64,000 nt of DNA, from positions 248,001 through 312,000 of the forward strand of contig NZ_JASERL010000004.1 in NCBI RefSeq assembly GCF_030766935.1, written 5' to 3'. A program made the position numbers and the translations under genes. The notes below the pieces were generated by a model. The model was not told where the DNA came from. It worked only from the letters and a program-made list of their open reading frames with translations, and searched no databases. Shown piece after piece: positions 8,585 through 16,803 of the stretch. Position 1 is the first letter of the stretch. The number at the start of each line of letters is the position of its first letter. Origin of the DNA: Streptomyces sp. KL109B. GTDB taxonomy: Bacteria; Actinomycetota; Actinomycetes; Streptomycetales; Streptomycetaceae.

Positions 8585-9166
8585 GTGAGACTGTTCCGCC
8601 CCATGGGGGCCGAGAGAGAGCGGGACACGGGGGACGCGGCGCTGCTGCGGGCCGTCTCCCGGGGGGACGCGGACTCGCTGGCCGCGCTGTACGACCGGCA
8701 CGCCGGGTGGCTGCACGCGCGGCTGAGCCGGCGGTGCGGGGATCCGGAAGCGGTGCGCGAGGTGCTGCAGGACACGTTCCTCGCGGTGTGGCGCTCTGCC
8801 GACGCGCACCGGGGCGGGGAGGTCGGCGGCTGGCTGTGGACGATCGCCGTGCGGCGCCTCGCCGACGCCGGGCGTGCGCAGGCGCGGGTCGCGCGGTTCG
8901 AACCGCCGGTGGCCGAGGTGGCGCCGTCCGCCGAGGACGACGTCCTCGCCGGGCTCCAGTACGGGGACGTGGGCACGGCCCTCGACCGGATCTCGCCGGA
9001 GCTGCGCGAAGTGCTGCGCGCCACCGTCGTGGACGGGTTGACCACGCGGGAGGCGGCGCGGGTACTCGGGATACCTGAGGGGACGGTCAAGACGCGGGCG
9101 CTGCGGGCGCGACGTGAACTGCGGGCGGCACTGGCCGCGTTGGAGCCGATGGGGGGTACGACGTGA
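8585..9166 (+). CDS. ECF RNA polymerase sigma factor
   Basis: The 193-aa protein has a region 2 (LYDRHAGWLHARL to DTFLAVWR, about 40-80) and a region 4 helix-turn-helix (LTTREAARVLGIPEGTVKTR, about 150-170), joined by a short acidic linker. It therefore redirects RNA polymerase to a small regulon. GTG at 8585 is taken as start; ATG at 8603 is possible, and neither has a good ribosome site. The stop overlaps the next gene by 4 bp, which carries an anti-sigma zinc finger, so the pair is a classic sigma/anti-sigma unit. The ABC genes downstream are likely part of the same operon. Confidence 0.92.
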   Translation: MRLFRPMGAERERDTGDAALLRAVSRGDADSLAALYDRHAGWLHARLSRRCGDPEAVREVLQDTFLAVWRSADAHRGGEVGGWLWTIAVRRLADAGRAQARVARFEPPVAEVAPSAEDDVLAGLQYGDVGTALDRISPELREVLRATVVDGLTTREAARVLGIPEGTVKTRALRARRELRAALAALEPMGGTT

Positions 9167-10209
9167 CCGCGACGTGGCACGTGAGCGAAGGGGTGGCGCA
9201 GCGGTACGCCACGGGGGCGCTGCCGGAGCCGGACTGCTGGTCCGTGGAGCGGCACGTGGAGGCGTGCGAGATGTGCGCCGCACGGGTGTCGGGGGTGGTG
9301 GCCGGCGGCGCGGCGGGTCCGGTCGTCGCGTCGGTACGGGAGGCGGTGCTTGCGGCTGCCTCCCTGGAACGGGGCGGGGGCCACAGTGCTGCGCACGCGG
9401 CACCGGGGGCCGCCTTGCCCACCCTGCCGCCCAAGGCAGCAGATTGCCCAAGGCGGAGCGGCCGGCACCATTGGACCCGCCCTGCGCATTCCCAGCCTCG
9501 CCGGCGCTTGAGGCGCGGGGTCCGGGGCGGAGCCCCGATCTTTTCAGCCTCGCCGGCGTTTGAGGCGCGGGGTCCGGGGCGGAGCCCCGTGGCGTGGGGG
9601 CGGGTGGCCAGGGCCGGCGGATGGCGTGGCGCGTGGGCGGCGGCGCTGCTCGGCGTCGCCGCGGGCGCCCTCGGCCTCGCGTACGGGGCCCACTTCGCGG
9701 GCGCACTCCCCCTGTTGCTCGCGGCAGCACCCGTCGTCCCGGTCGCCGGCGTCGCCGCCTCGTACGGCCGCCACGCCGACCCGCTCCACGAACTCGCGGC
9801 ATCGACCCCCCGTGGCGGACTACCGCTCCTCCTCATCCGCACGGGCCTCGTCCTCGCCGTCGCCATCCCCGTACTGGCCCTCACCGGGCTTGCACTGCCG
9901 AACACCGGCGACGTGGGCGCCGCCGCGTGGCTGCTGCCCGGACTGACCCTCACCCTCGCCGCGCTCGCACTCGGCGCCTTCGTCGGCTGCCGGGCGGCGA
10001 CCGCCCTGGTCGGCGGCGGCTGGCTGCTCGCGGTGGCGGGCCCCTGCCTCGCCCCGGGAGCCGCGGGCCTCACGTCGCGGATCACCGCACAGCTCTCGCT
10101 CTACCTCGACGGACGGACGGCGCAGACGAGTTGGGCGGCGGCACTCGTGCTGTGCGCCGCCGTCGTCGCCGTACGCAGGAACACGTACGCCCACTGGGAG
10201 ACGAAGTGA
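9163..10209 (+). CDS. Zinc-finger anti-sigma-like membrane protein with repeat-derived insert
   Basis: The 348-aa protein begins with a zf-HC2 motif, His31-x3-Cys35-x2-Cys38, as in ZAS anti-sigma factors that hold ECF sigma factors inactive. The C-terminal half (about 150-345) has about six hydrophobic helices. Between them, residues about 77-145 are Arg/Gly/Pro-rich and are encoded by two dispersed repeat families: a 60-bp unit at 9397-9456 and two 45-bp units at 9493-9589. These kept the frame open. It starts by ATG-type overlap inside the sigma gene's end (GTGACC at 9163). Together with the upstream sigma factor it should form a membrane-tethered signal sensor; the signal is unknown. The insert lies in the cytosolic linker before the first helix, so function may be preserved. 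Confidence 0.8.
   Translation: MTATWHVSEGVAQRYATGALPEPDCWSVERHVEACEMCAARVSGVVAGGAAGPVVASVREAVLAAASLERGGGHSAAHAAPGAALPTLPPKAADCPRRSGRHHWTRPAHSQPRRRLRRGVRGGAPIFSASPAFEARGPGRSPVAWGRVARAGGWRGAWAAALLGVAAGALGLAYGAHFAGALPLLLAAAPVVPVAGVAASYGRHADPLHELAASTPRGGLPLLLIRTGLVLAVAIPVLALTGLALPNTGDVGAAAWLLPGLTLTLAALALGAFVGCRAATALVGGGWLLAVAGPCLAPGAAGLTSRITAQLSLYLDGRTAQTSWAAALVLCAAVVAVRRNTYAHWETK
9397..9456 (+). repeat. Dispersed repeat A, copy 1 (inside anti-sigma gene)
   Basis: A 60-bp segment that matches 40644-40703 in inverted orientation at about 56 of 60 positions by eye. Both copies lie inside coding sequence. It contains internal complementary parts (GCCGCC/GGCGG) that could fold. Confidence 0.85.
9493..9589 (+). 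repeat. Dispersed repeat B, two tandem copies
   Basis: Two 45-bp units (9493-9537 and 9545-9589) differ at one base and are separated by 7 bp. Each ends in a GGGGTCCGGGGCGGAGCCCC hairpin. They resemble palindromic intergenic repeats that I recall as common in Streptomyces, but here they are translated in frame. Confidence 0.85.
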
Positions 10210-11006
10210 CGACGACGATGACGGCGACCGGCACCGCACGGGTGTCGGCGCTCACCGTGCGGCACCGCCGCACCCTTGCCCTGGACGCCGTGGACCTGGA
10301 CTTCGGCCCCGGTGTGCACGGTCTCCTCGGCCCGAACGGCGCGGGCAAGACCTCCCTCGTACGAGTCCTCGCGACAGTGGCACGGCCGGGCGGCGCGGGC
10401 CGGGTGGAACTGTTCGGCGCCGACACCGGCTCGGCCGCCGCCCTGCGCGCGGCACGCCGCCAACTCGGCTATCTGCCGCAGGAGTTCGGCTACTACCCCG
10501 GCTTCACGGTCCGCGAGTTCATCGCCTACGTGGCGTGGCTGAAGGAGTTGCCCGCCGAGCGGACCGACGCCGCCGTCGAACGGGCCGTGATCCGGGTCGG
10601 GCTCGCCGACCGTATCGACGCGAAGATCAAGACACTGTCCGGCGGCATGGTGCGCCGCGTCGGCATCGCGCAGGCCATCGTCAACGAGCCGAAGCTGCTG
10701 CTGCTCGACGAGCCGACGGCCGGCCTCGACCCGGAGCAGCGCGTCGAATTCCGCGCGCTGCTGCGCGAATTGGGCGCGGAGGCCACCGTCATCGTGTCGA
10801 CGCACCTCGTGGAGGACGTCACCGCCGCCTGCACCGACGTCACCCTCCTCGACTCGGGCCGGGTCGCCTACCGCGGCACCCCCACCGCCCTCGCCGCCCT
10901 CGGCCGCGACGGCGACGAAACCGACGGCAACGCCATTGAACGCGGCTATACGACGGCGCTGCGCGCCCACCGTGCCGCTCGCGCGGATGCGGGGGTCCGA
11001 AGATGA
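10206..11006 (+). CDS. ABC transporter ATP-binding protein
   Basis: The 266-aa ATPase has Walker A GPNGAGKTS (about 37-45), Q-loop LGYLPQEFGYYP, signature LSGGMVRRV, Walker B LLLLDEPTAGLD and a switch His in STHLVED. It belongs to the ABC-2 type exporter/drug-resistance ATPase group. GTG at 10206 overlaps the upstream stop (GTGA); ATG at 10218 is an alternative. Two membrane proteins follow with 4-bp overlaps, so it would energise them. Position downstream of a sigma/anti-sigma pair suggests stress- or signal-induced export, which is inference. Confidence 0.92.
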   Translation: MTTTMTATGTARVSALTVRHRRTLALDAVDLDFGPGVHGLLGPNGAGKTSLVRVLATVARPGGAGRVELFGADTGSAAALRAARRQLGYLPQEFGYYPGFTVREFIAYVAWLKELPAERTDAAVERAVIRVGLADRIDAKIKTLSGGMVRRVGIAQAIVNEPKLLLLDEPTAGLDPEQRVEFRALLRELGAEATVIVSTHLVEDVTAACTDVTLLDSGRVAYRGTPTALAALGRDGDETDGNAIERGYTTALRAHRAARADAGVRR

Positions 11007-12337
11007 CGACGACGACCGCACCCGCGACCACCCGGCCCGCGCCGCGCCCCTTCCGCACCGAACTGCGGCGCGGCTTCGCGCCTTGGGCAGGGCTCGCATT
11101 CACGCTCGCGCTCGGCTGGGTCCTCGTGGCCAAGTCCTCCGAGTGGCAGGGCGACTGGAGCGAGACCACCGACCTCGTGCGCGGCGCCGGCGTGGTGGTC
11201 GGCGGTTCGCTCGCCCTGGGCGCCGGGTGCTGGCAGGGCGGGCGCGAACGGCGGCGCGGCACGGGCGAGTTGCGCGTCTCGGCCGCGCGTTCCCCGCTCG
11301 CCCGGCACGCCGCGACGGCGCTGCCGCTCGTGGTGTGGCTGCTCGCCGGATACGCCCTCGCGGCGGCGGGAGCACTGCTGGCCACCTGGCCGTACGCGTA
11401 CGGGGACAGCGTCCTGCCGACCGCGCTCGTCGGCGCGGCCGGGACGATCGCGGCGTGCGCGCTGCTCGGACACGTGGTGGGCGCGACAGTGCGGTGGCGC
11501 CTCGCGCCCCCGCTGCTCGCCCTCGCCGGATACGGCCTCTTCGGCTTCCTGCAATACGCGCCGGAGCTCGACCTGCCGAGGCTCCTTGGCCCGGCCCCCG
11601 GCTACGCCCCCGCACGTGAACTCCTCGTCTGGTGGCACCCGTTGCTCACGGCGACCTGGTATCTCGCCCTCGCCGCCACGGCCACCCTCGCGTACGCGGC
11701 CCGGCGCCGCTGGGTGGCGCTGCTCCCGGCGCTGGTGGCGCTGGCCGCGGCCGTCACCCTCACCGCCACCGGCGACTCGATGACCCGCCCCAACCCGCGC
11801 TACCACCAGCAGGTGTGCGACACCTCCACCACCCCGCAGATCTGCGTGAACGCCACGTACGCCCGGCTGCTGCCCGCGACGACGCGGGCGCTGCGCCCCC
11901 TCACCGACAAGCTGAAGGGCGTACGCAACCTGCCGACGCGCTTCGAGGATCTGCCGGGCCGGCCGGGGCCGGGCGAGGCGGCGCTGCCGATGATCTCGTA
12001 CGGCTGGACCGTCGAACGCGGCAGGTTCCTCGACCCGGCGCACTACCGGTGGGAGGCCCGGGAGGCGCTCGGCGGATACGACTGCCCGTCGCTGCCGGAG
12101 GACACCGTCACCGACGACGCGGTCATGCGCTGGCTGACGCCCGTGAGCCACCAGGCCCGCACGGACAGGGACTCCGCGCGCGGCGACCACCGCCAGGCCG
12201 TCCGCATCAAGGCCGAGAAGGCCGGCGCCGCGCGCCTCGCCGCGATGGCCCCGGCCGAGCGCCGCGCGTGGCTGAGCCGCTACTTCGCGTACTTCCGCCA
12301 CTGCGACCGCACCGCACAGGAGGCCCCGAAGCTATGA
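11003..12337 (+). CDS. ABC-associated membrane protein with extracytoplasmic domain
   Basis: The 444-aa protein has about six hydrophobic segments in its first 260 residues (for example GLAFTLALGWVLV and TALPLVVWLLAGYALAAAG). A hydrophilic C-terminal domain (about 265-444) follows, with Cys near VCDTSTTPQICVN and a late DCP motif. It is presumably the permease or a sensor subunit for the ATPase encoded just upstream, with which it overlaps by 4 bp. I do not recognise a named family. Confidence 0.75.
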   Translation: MTTTTAPATTRPAPRPFRTELRRGFAPWAGLAFTLALGWVLVAKSSEWQGDWSETTDLVRGAGVVVGGSLALGAGCWQGGRERRRGTGELRVSAARSPLARHAATALPLVVWLLAGYALAAAGALLATWPYAYGDSVLPTALVGAAGTIAACALLGHVVGATVRWRLAPPLLALAGYGLFGFLQYAPELDLPRLLGPAPGYAPARELLVWWHPLLTATWYLALAATATLAYAARRRWVALLPALVALAAAVTLTATGDSMTRPNPRYHQQVCDTSTTPQICVNATYARLLPATTRALRPLTDKLKGVRNLPTRFEDLPGRPGPGEAALPMISYGWTVERGRFLDPAHYRWEAREALGGYDCPSLPEDTVTDDAVMRWLTPVSHQARTDRDSARGDHRQAVRIKAEKAGAARLAAMAPAERRAWLSRYFAYFRHCDRTAQEAPKL

Positions 12338-12930
12338 ACTCCGCGCTCCTGTACGCCCGTTCGCGCTCGGCGCCCGCCACGCTCGCACTCATCACGGCCA
12401 CCGCCCTGTTCACCCTGTGGGCGGCCACGCTGACGGAGACGTTCATCGACCCGTACCGCCGGATCCCGCTGCTCGCGCTCGGCCCGCTGGCCGCCGCGTC
12501 GGCGATCGGCACGAGCCTGCACCAGCGCGCACCCGAACTCGACCGCACCGCCGCCCGCCCCTGGTGGCCGACGCGCCTGGCCCACCTGCTCGCCCTGACC
12601 GCCCTCGCCGCGACGACCCTCGCCCTGTCCGTGCCCGGCCACTCCCAGGAGTTCGGCGCGGCGGCGATGGCCCGCAACGTCCTGGGCGCCACGGGCCTCA
12701 CGGCCACCGCCACGGTGCTGCTGGGCGCCCGCCTCAGCTGGCTGCCGCCCACGCTCTACTTCGGCGCGGTCTACCTGTCGTACTCGGCACCGGGCATGAA
12801 GACCGCCACCCTCTGGACCTGGTCGATGCAACCGGGCCCACAGCGGGGAGCGTGGGCGGTGGCGCTGGTCGCGTTCATGGTGGGCACGATGCTGTACGTG
12901 GCCGTGGGCCCGCGCAGGAAGCGACGGTGA
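12334..12930 (+). CDS. Membrane protein, likely second ABC subunit
   Basis: A 198-aa protein with about five or six transmembrane helices (LALITATALFTLWAA, LLALGPLAAASAIG, LLALTALAATTLALS and others) and a basic C-terminus. ATG at 12334 overlaps the upstream stop by 4 bp. This makes it the last gene of the five-gene sigma/anti-sigma/ABC run. The family is not recognised. Its convergent neighbour is the DUF397 gene, whose stop lies only 3 bp away. Confidence 0.75.
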   Translation: MNSALLYARSRSAPATLALITATALFTLWAATLTETFIDPYRRIPLLALGPLAAASAIGTSLHQRAPELDRTAARPWWPTRLAHLLALTALAATTLALSVPGHSQEFGAAAMARNVLGATGLTATATVLLGARLSWLPPTLYFGAVYLSYSAPGMKTATLWTWSMQPGPQRGAWAVALVAFMVGTMLYVAVGPRRKRR

Positions 12931-12933
12931 GGG

Positions 12934-13107
12934 TCACCGCAACGTGTCGATGAAGCGGGTCCAACTGGCCGGGGTGAGCCGGACTATGGCCCCGTCGGCG
13001 TCCTTCGAGTCGCGGACCGCCACGGTCCGGGGGATGTTGCGGGCGACCTCCAGGCACTCGGCCTGGATGTTGCTGTAGCTGGACTTGCGGAACTGGAACT
13101 CGGGCAC
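12934..13107 (-). CDS. DUF397 protein
   Basis: A 57-aa protein starting at GTG 13105-13107, only 3 bp after the stop of the Scr1-type regulator. It carries the family hallmarks FRKSSYSN, CLEVAR and VAVRDSKDADGAIVRLTPASW. DUF397 proteins are small Streptomyces partners of Scr1/WhiJ-like HTH regulators and probably behave as the second half of a toxin-antitoxin-like regulatory pair. The GTG-to-stop length is normal for the family. Confidence 0.92.
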   Translation of the reverse strand: MPEFQFRKSSYSNIQAECLEVARNIPRTVAVRDSKDADGAIVRLTPASWTRFIDTLR

Positions 13108-13110
13108 GGT

Positions 13111-13989
13111 TCACACTTCTTTACGCAGGGAATTGATGAGCGCCAGGGACTCATGCTCCGAGAGACTCATCCGGGCGGTGTGGTCGAAGAGGTGGCTGTA
13201 CGTGGCGCCGGTCTCGATGTCCTCGACCCACCCCATGCCGGTGACCGTGTCCGACTGGACCACGTCCAGTGACCCCTCCTCGGCGAAGGAAAGGATGCTG
13301 AACGCCCCCGCGATGCAGGGGTGGGCACCGGCCCGGAACGGCAGCACCTGAATAGTGACGTTGGGCCGCTCCGAGACGTCCATGAGGTGCTCCAGCTGGG
13401 CCCGCATGACCGAGGGCCCGCCCACCTGCTGTCGCAGCGCGGCCTCCCAAACCACGGCGAACCAGCTCAGCGGACGCTCGCCGTAGAGGCGTTGCTGCCG
13501 CTGCTGCTTCACCTCGACCGCGTGCTCGACGAAGTTCGGATCCTCCCAGAAGCCTTCGCTCACCCCCAAAGATCTGGTGTATGCGGGGATCTGGAGCATC
13601 CCAGGGACGAGGGAGTGCTGCCAGTTCCGCACCCGCGTCGCCGCGTCCTCCATGGCGATGTACTCGGCCAGGGCCCCGGCACCGAGGGCCTGCTGCCACC
13701 AGCCCTTCGCCTTGCGACGTTCACGATCCAGCTTGGCCAGCTCGGACAGCCTGGCGACGACCTTGCGGTCGCCCTTACCGTAGAACTCACAGAGCGCCCG
13801 GATGTCCGGATCCCGCATGGGGACCCATCCGCGCTCCATCTTCACGATCTTCGAGTTGGTCGCGTTGATGACCTCGGCGGCCTGCTGCTGCGTCCTCCCC
13901 GCGGCGTCGCGCAGCCGCAGCAGCTCGCCACCGAGCCTTCGCCCCAACACAGTTGAGACCCGATTGCCAATTTGTGCCGATCGATTCAC
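13111..13989 (-). CDS. Scr1/WhiJ-type helix-turn-helix regulator
   Basis: The 292-aa protein has an N-terminal XRE helix-turn-helix (LRDAAGRTQQQAAEVINATNSKIVKMERG, about 26-55). The larger C-terminal Scr1-type domain contains EAALRQQVGG and the LEHLMDVSERPNVTIQVLPF stretch typical of these Streptomyces regulators. Such genes occur with DUF397 and ATPase-fold anti-sigma partners and affect development or secondary metabolism. All three are present here: DUF397 downstream and an ATPase-fold gene divergent. The start is GTG at 13987-13989, which lies inside a 13-bp palindrome that may be its operator. Confidence 0.92.
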   Translation of the reverse strand: MNRSAQIGNRVSTVLGRRLGGELLRLRDAAGRTQQQAAEVINATNSKIVKMERGWVPMRDPDIRALCEFYGKGDRKVVARLSELAKLDRERRKAKGWWQQALGAGALAEYIAMEDAATRVRNWQHSLVPGMLQIPAYTRSLGVSEGFWEDPNFVEHAVEVKQQRQQRLYGERPLSWFAVVWEAALRQQVGGPSVMRAQLEHLMDVSERPNVTIQVLPFRAGAHPCIAGAFSILSFAEEGSLDVVQSDTVTGMGWVEDIETGATYSHLFDHTARMSLSEHESLALINSLRKEV

Positions 13990-13999
13990 TGACTCAGTG
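13987..13999. promoter_or_regulatory. 13-bp palindrome over the regulator start codon
   Basis: CACTGA-C-TCAGTG is a perfect odd-length inverted repeat overlapping the GTG of the Scr1-type gene, in the divergent region shared with the ATPase-fold gene. Placement suits autoregulation, but no binding data exist here. Confidence 0.4.
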
Positions 14000-14207
14000 T
14001 CGCCCGGCGAGTACCGACTCGTCGATGACCTTCACTCATTGGGGACACTTGTCTCCGAGTGGATTGCACCCAGCCCATTTTCATCGCTACGGTCTGTACT
14101 CAACACGCCACCCGGCGCAGCCAGTTGGCGGAAGCGCACCGCCCTGCCCACCCGCAGCCGCGGCAGAGCCACCACCAACTCCCCGACCGCACAAGGAGGT
14201 GCGCGTC

Positions 14208-14631
14208 ATGGCCGAACCCGATCCCCCGCCCGAGGGCGCCGTCCGCCACACCGAAACCCTCGACTACACCCCCGTGGCCCGCAGCGTCCCCCCTCGCCCG
14301 CCACCGCACCGCCCGCCTCGTGGCCGAGTGGGGTCACCCGGACCTGGCCGGGGACGCCGCCCTCGTCGTGTCGGAGCTGCTCACGAACGCCTTCCTCCAC
14401 GGCAGCCTCCGCGACCGCCTCATCCGCGTACACCTCCACACCACCGACGCCACACTCCGCGTAGAGGTCAGCGACCCGCGCGGCGAGCGGTTGCCGAGTC
14501 CGCGGCCGGCCGAGGACGTGGGCCAGTTCGGGCGGGGGCTGTCCCTGGTGTCCGCGCTCGCGGACCGATGGGGCTGCGCGCCCAGGAGCGTAGGGAAGAC
14601 CGTGTACGCGGAGTGGGACCGGCCGACGTAA
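14208..14631 (+). pseudogene. ATP-binding anti-sigma-like protein, frameshifted at a C run
   Basis: The N-terminal frame from ATG 14208 (MAEPDPPPEGAVRHTETL, preceded by AAGGAGG) and the C-terminal frame (ARHRTARLVAEWGHPDLAGD) join at a run of six C at 14287-14292. Five C would give a continuous 140-aa protein of the HATPase_c (RsbW/SpoIIAB-like) family. It carries the N-box VSELLTNAFLHGS and the glycine box GQFGRGLSLVSALADRWG. Such proteins bind ATP and act as anti-sigma factors or kinases. Divergent placement from the Scr1/DUF397 pair matches known Streptomyces loci. The extra base may be a real mutation or a sequence error in a homopolymer. Confidence 0.8.
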
Positions 14632-14636
14632 CGCGA

Positions 14637-14676
14637 AGGCGGGGGTGCGGGAGCACCCGCTCCCGCACCCCCGCCT
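14637..14676. terminator. Bidirectional hairpin terminator
   Basis: A perfect 18-bp stem with a 4-nt loop (ACCC) lies between convergent genes, the ATPase-fold gene and the MscS gene. It serves both strands. Confidence 0.88.
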
Positions 14677-14687
14677 CGTAGGCGCGC

Positions 14688-15764
14688 CTACTTCGACAGG
14701 TTCGCCGGCGGTATCGGCGACGCCGCCAGCGACTGCGGGGACGTCGTCGACGCGTAGGCCGAGGGGGCCGACATGCCGGCCGTCGGGTCGGCCGGGGCCT
14801 CGCCCTCCATCTGGGCCGGGACGCCGCCGACGATGCGGATGCCCGCCTCGTCGAAGGCGCGCTTGATGCGCCAGCGCAGTTCGCGGGAGATGGTGAGGGA
14901 CTTGCCGGGCATGGTCTTGGCGGAGACGCCGACGACCATGGAGTCGAGGAGGACGCTGTCGAGGCCGAGGACCTCGACCGGGCCCCACAGCATCTCGTTC
15001 CAGGGCTCGGACTTGCTCATCTCCTCCGCGACCTCGGACAGCGTCGCCTTGACCTTGTCGAGGTCCTCGTCGGCGCGGACGGTGACGTCGACGGCGGCGG
15101 TGGACCAGCCCTGGGAGAGGTTGCCGATGCGCTTGACCTCGCCGTTGCGGACGTACCAGATCTCACCCTCCGCGCCCCGGAGCTTGGTGACCCGGAGGCC
15201 GACCTCGATGACCTCGCCGGAGGCCACACCCGCGTCGATCGTGTCCCCCACTCCGTACTGGTCCTCAAGGATCATGAAGACGCCGGACAGGAAGTCGGTG
15301 ACCAGGTTGCGCGCGCCGAAACCGATCGCCACACCCGCGACACCGGCGGAGGCCAGCAGCGGCGCCAGGTTGATCTTGAAGGCGCCGAGCACCATCAACG
15401 CCGCGGTGCCGAGGATCACGAAGGAGGCGACCGAGCGCAGCACGCTGCCGATGGCCTCCGAACGCTGGCGGCGCCGCTCCGTGTTCACGAGCAGGCCGCC
15501 GAGCGCGGTGGTGGCGCCCGTCTCGCCGCGGCGGTTCATCCGGTCGACGAACTTGGTGATCGCGCGGCGTATCACCGCGCGCAGCACGAACGCGATGACG
15601 ACGATCAGCAGGATGCGCAGACCCACGCTCAGCCAGGTCGACCAGTTCTGCTCGACCCAGCCCGCGGCCTGTCCGGCCTGCTCCTGGGCGTCCTTGAGGG
15701 TGTGTTGATCGGGGTCGGACGAGGCATCGCTCGCCCCCGCGGCCGACAGGACGGACAAGATCAC
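14688..15764 (-). CDS. MscS-family mechanosensitive channel
   Basis: The 358-aa protein has a leader region, a helix at about 50-70 (LRILLIVVIAFVLRAVI) and two further helices (FVILGTAALMVLGAF and LLASAGVAGVAIGFGARNLVTDF). The last is the pore-lining TM3 with the family's Gly/Ala pattern. The MscS beta domain (EDQYGVGDTIDAG, GEIWYVRNGEVKRIGN) and an alpha/beta domain complete it. It releases solutes on hypo-osmotic shock. I chose GTG 15762-15764 because GGAGG lies 8 bp upstream; the longer frame adds 34 residues without membrane character. It is monocistronic. Confidence 0.92.
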   Translation of the reverse strand: MILSVLSAAGASDASSDPDQHTLKDAQEQAGQAAGWVEQNWSTWLSVGLRILLIVVIAFVLRAVIRRAITKFVDRMNRRGETGATTALGGLLVNTERRRQRSEAIGSVLRSVASFVILGTAALMVLGAFKINLAPLLASAGVAGVAIGFGARNLVTDFLSGVFMILEDQYGVGDTIDAGVASGEVIEVGLRVTKLRGAEGEIWYVRNGEVKRIGNLSQGWSTAAVDVTVRADEDLDKVKATLSEVAEEMSKSEPWNEMLWGPVEVLGLDSVLLDSMVVGVSAKTMPGKSLTISRELRWRIKRAFDEAGIRIVGGVPAQMEGEAPADPTAGMSAPSAYASTTSPQSLAASPIPPANLSK

Positions 15765-16083
15765 GGCAGGTACCTCCAGGCGTAGCCATCTGCCCGCCTC
15801 GGGACATTGCTCGGGACATGGCTCGGGGACATGGTCCGGGGGCAGGAGCGGGCAGATCCACCACACTAACGGGGCATTGTGTGTGGATCGTCGTCATGTT
15901 CGAGGGAGAGACAGTGATCACCCAAGGGCGACCGTGTCCGTACCGGGAATGAAGGGTGTGTGGTCGAAAACACTCCAAGGCCGTTACGCGGACATGGTGG
16001 CGCCACGACCAGCCGTGAGGGGAGACTGACTAACAGATCGTCCCGGCGCGAGCCACGCGCCGCCGGCGTACAAGGAGGCATCC

Positions 16084-16620
16084 GTGCCGCATGTCCTGGT
16101 CCTCAACGCGTCGTACGAGCCCCTCGGCGTCGTACCGCTCCGCCGCGCGCTCGTACTCGTCCTCGAGAACAAGGCCACGTGCCTCGAGGAGTCCGGCGCC
16201 TTCATGCACAGCGCAACACGTACTGTCGCCGCTCCCAGCGTCGTCCGGCTCAAGCGTTTCGTCCGGGTTCCGTACCGGGGGCCCGTTCCTCTGACCCGAC
16301 GCGCACTGTTCGCCCGTGACGGCGGCCGGTGCATGTACTGCGGTGGCGTCGCAACCAGCGTCGACCACGTGATCCCGCGCAGCCGCGGGGGTCAGCACGC
16401 CTGGGAGAACGTGGTGGCGTCGTGCCGCCGCTGCAACCATGTGAAGGCCGACCGCCACCTCGTGGAGATCGGCTGGCGTCTGCGCCACAAACCGGCTCCG
16501 CCGTCGGGCCTGGCCTGGCGCATCATCGGGACCGGACATAGGGATCCGCGCTGGCTGCCGTACTTGCAGCCGTTCGGCGCGGACGAGGCACTGGCCCGGA
16601 TCGAAGGCATCTCAGCCTGA
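16084..16620 (+). CDS. HNH endonuclease
   Basis: A 178-aa protein from GTG 16084, with AAGGAGG 6 bp before it. It has the HNH fold: CMYCG (zinc pair 1), VDHVIPRSRGGQHAWENV (His and Asn of the catalytic beta-beta-alpha metal motif), and SCRRCNHVKADR (zinc pair 2). The N-terminal LNASYEPLGVVPLRRALVL is typical of chromosomal actinobacterial HNH proteins. Its target is unknown; it may be a housekeeping DNA-repair nuclease rather than a phage or restriction gene. A strong hairpin follows. Confidence 0.92.
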   Translation: MPHVLVLNASYEPLGVVPLRRALVLVLENKATCLEESGAFMHSATRTVAAPSVVRLKRFVRVPYRGPVPLTRRALFARDGGRCMYCGGVATSVDHVIPRSRGGQHAWENVVASCRRCNHVKADRHLVEIGWRLRHKPAPPSGLAWRIIGTGHRDPRWLPYLQPFGADEALARIEGISA

Positions 16621-16647
16621 CCTTCGATCCGGGTTTTCGCGTCTCCG

Positions 16648-16681
16648 GGGCGGAGGCCGCCACCGTCGGCGGTCTCCGCCC
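16648..16681 (+). terminator. Hairpin terminator after HNH gene
   Basis: A 14-bp stem (GGGCGGAGGCCGCC and its near-complement) with a 6-nt loop, followed by a short T-containing tail. It starts 27 bp after the HNH stop. Confidence 0.85.
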
Positions 16682-16803
16682 TTTCGGCACGTTCGGGTGA
16701 ATGGCGCGCGAGTGCCGGTCGCGGGGCGCGACAGCCCCGAATGATCCCTGCTGGGGCGCCCGTACCGGGCGTAGCCTGGCATCAGCGACAGGGAGGACAA
16801 GCG

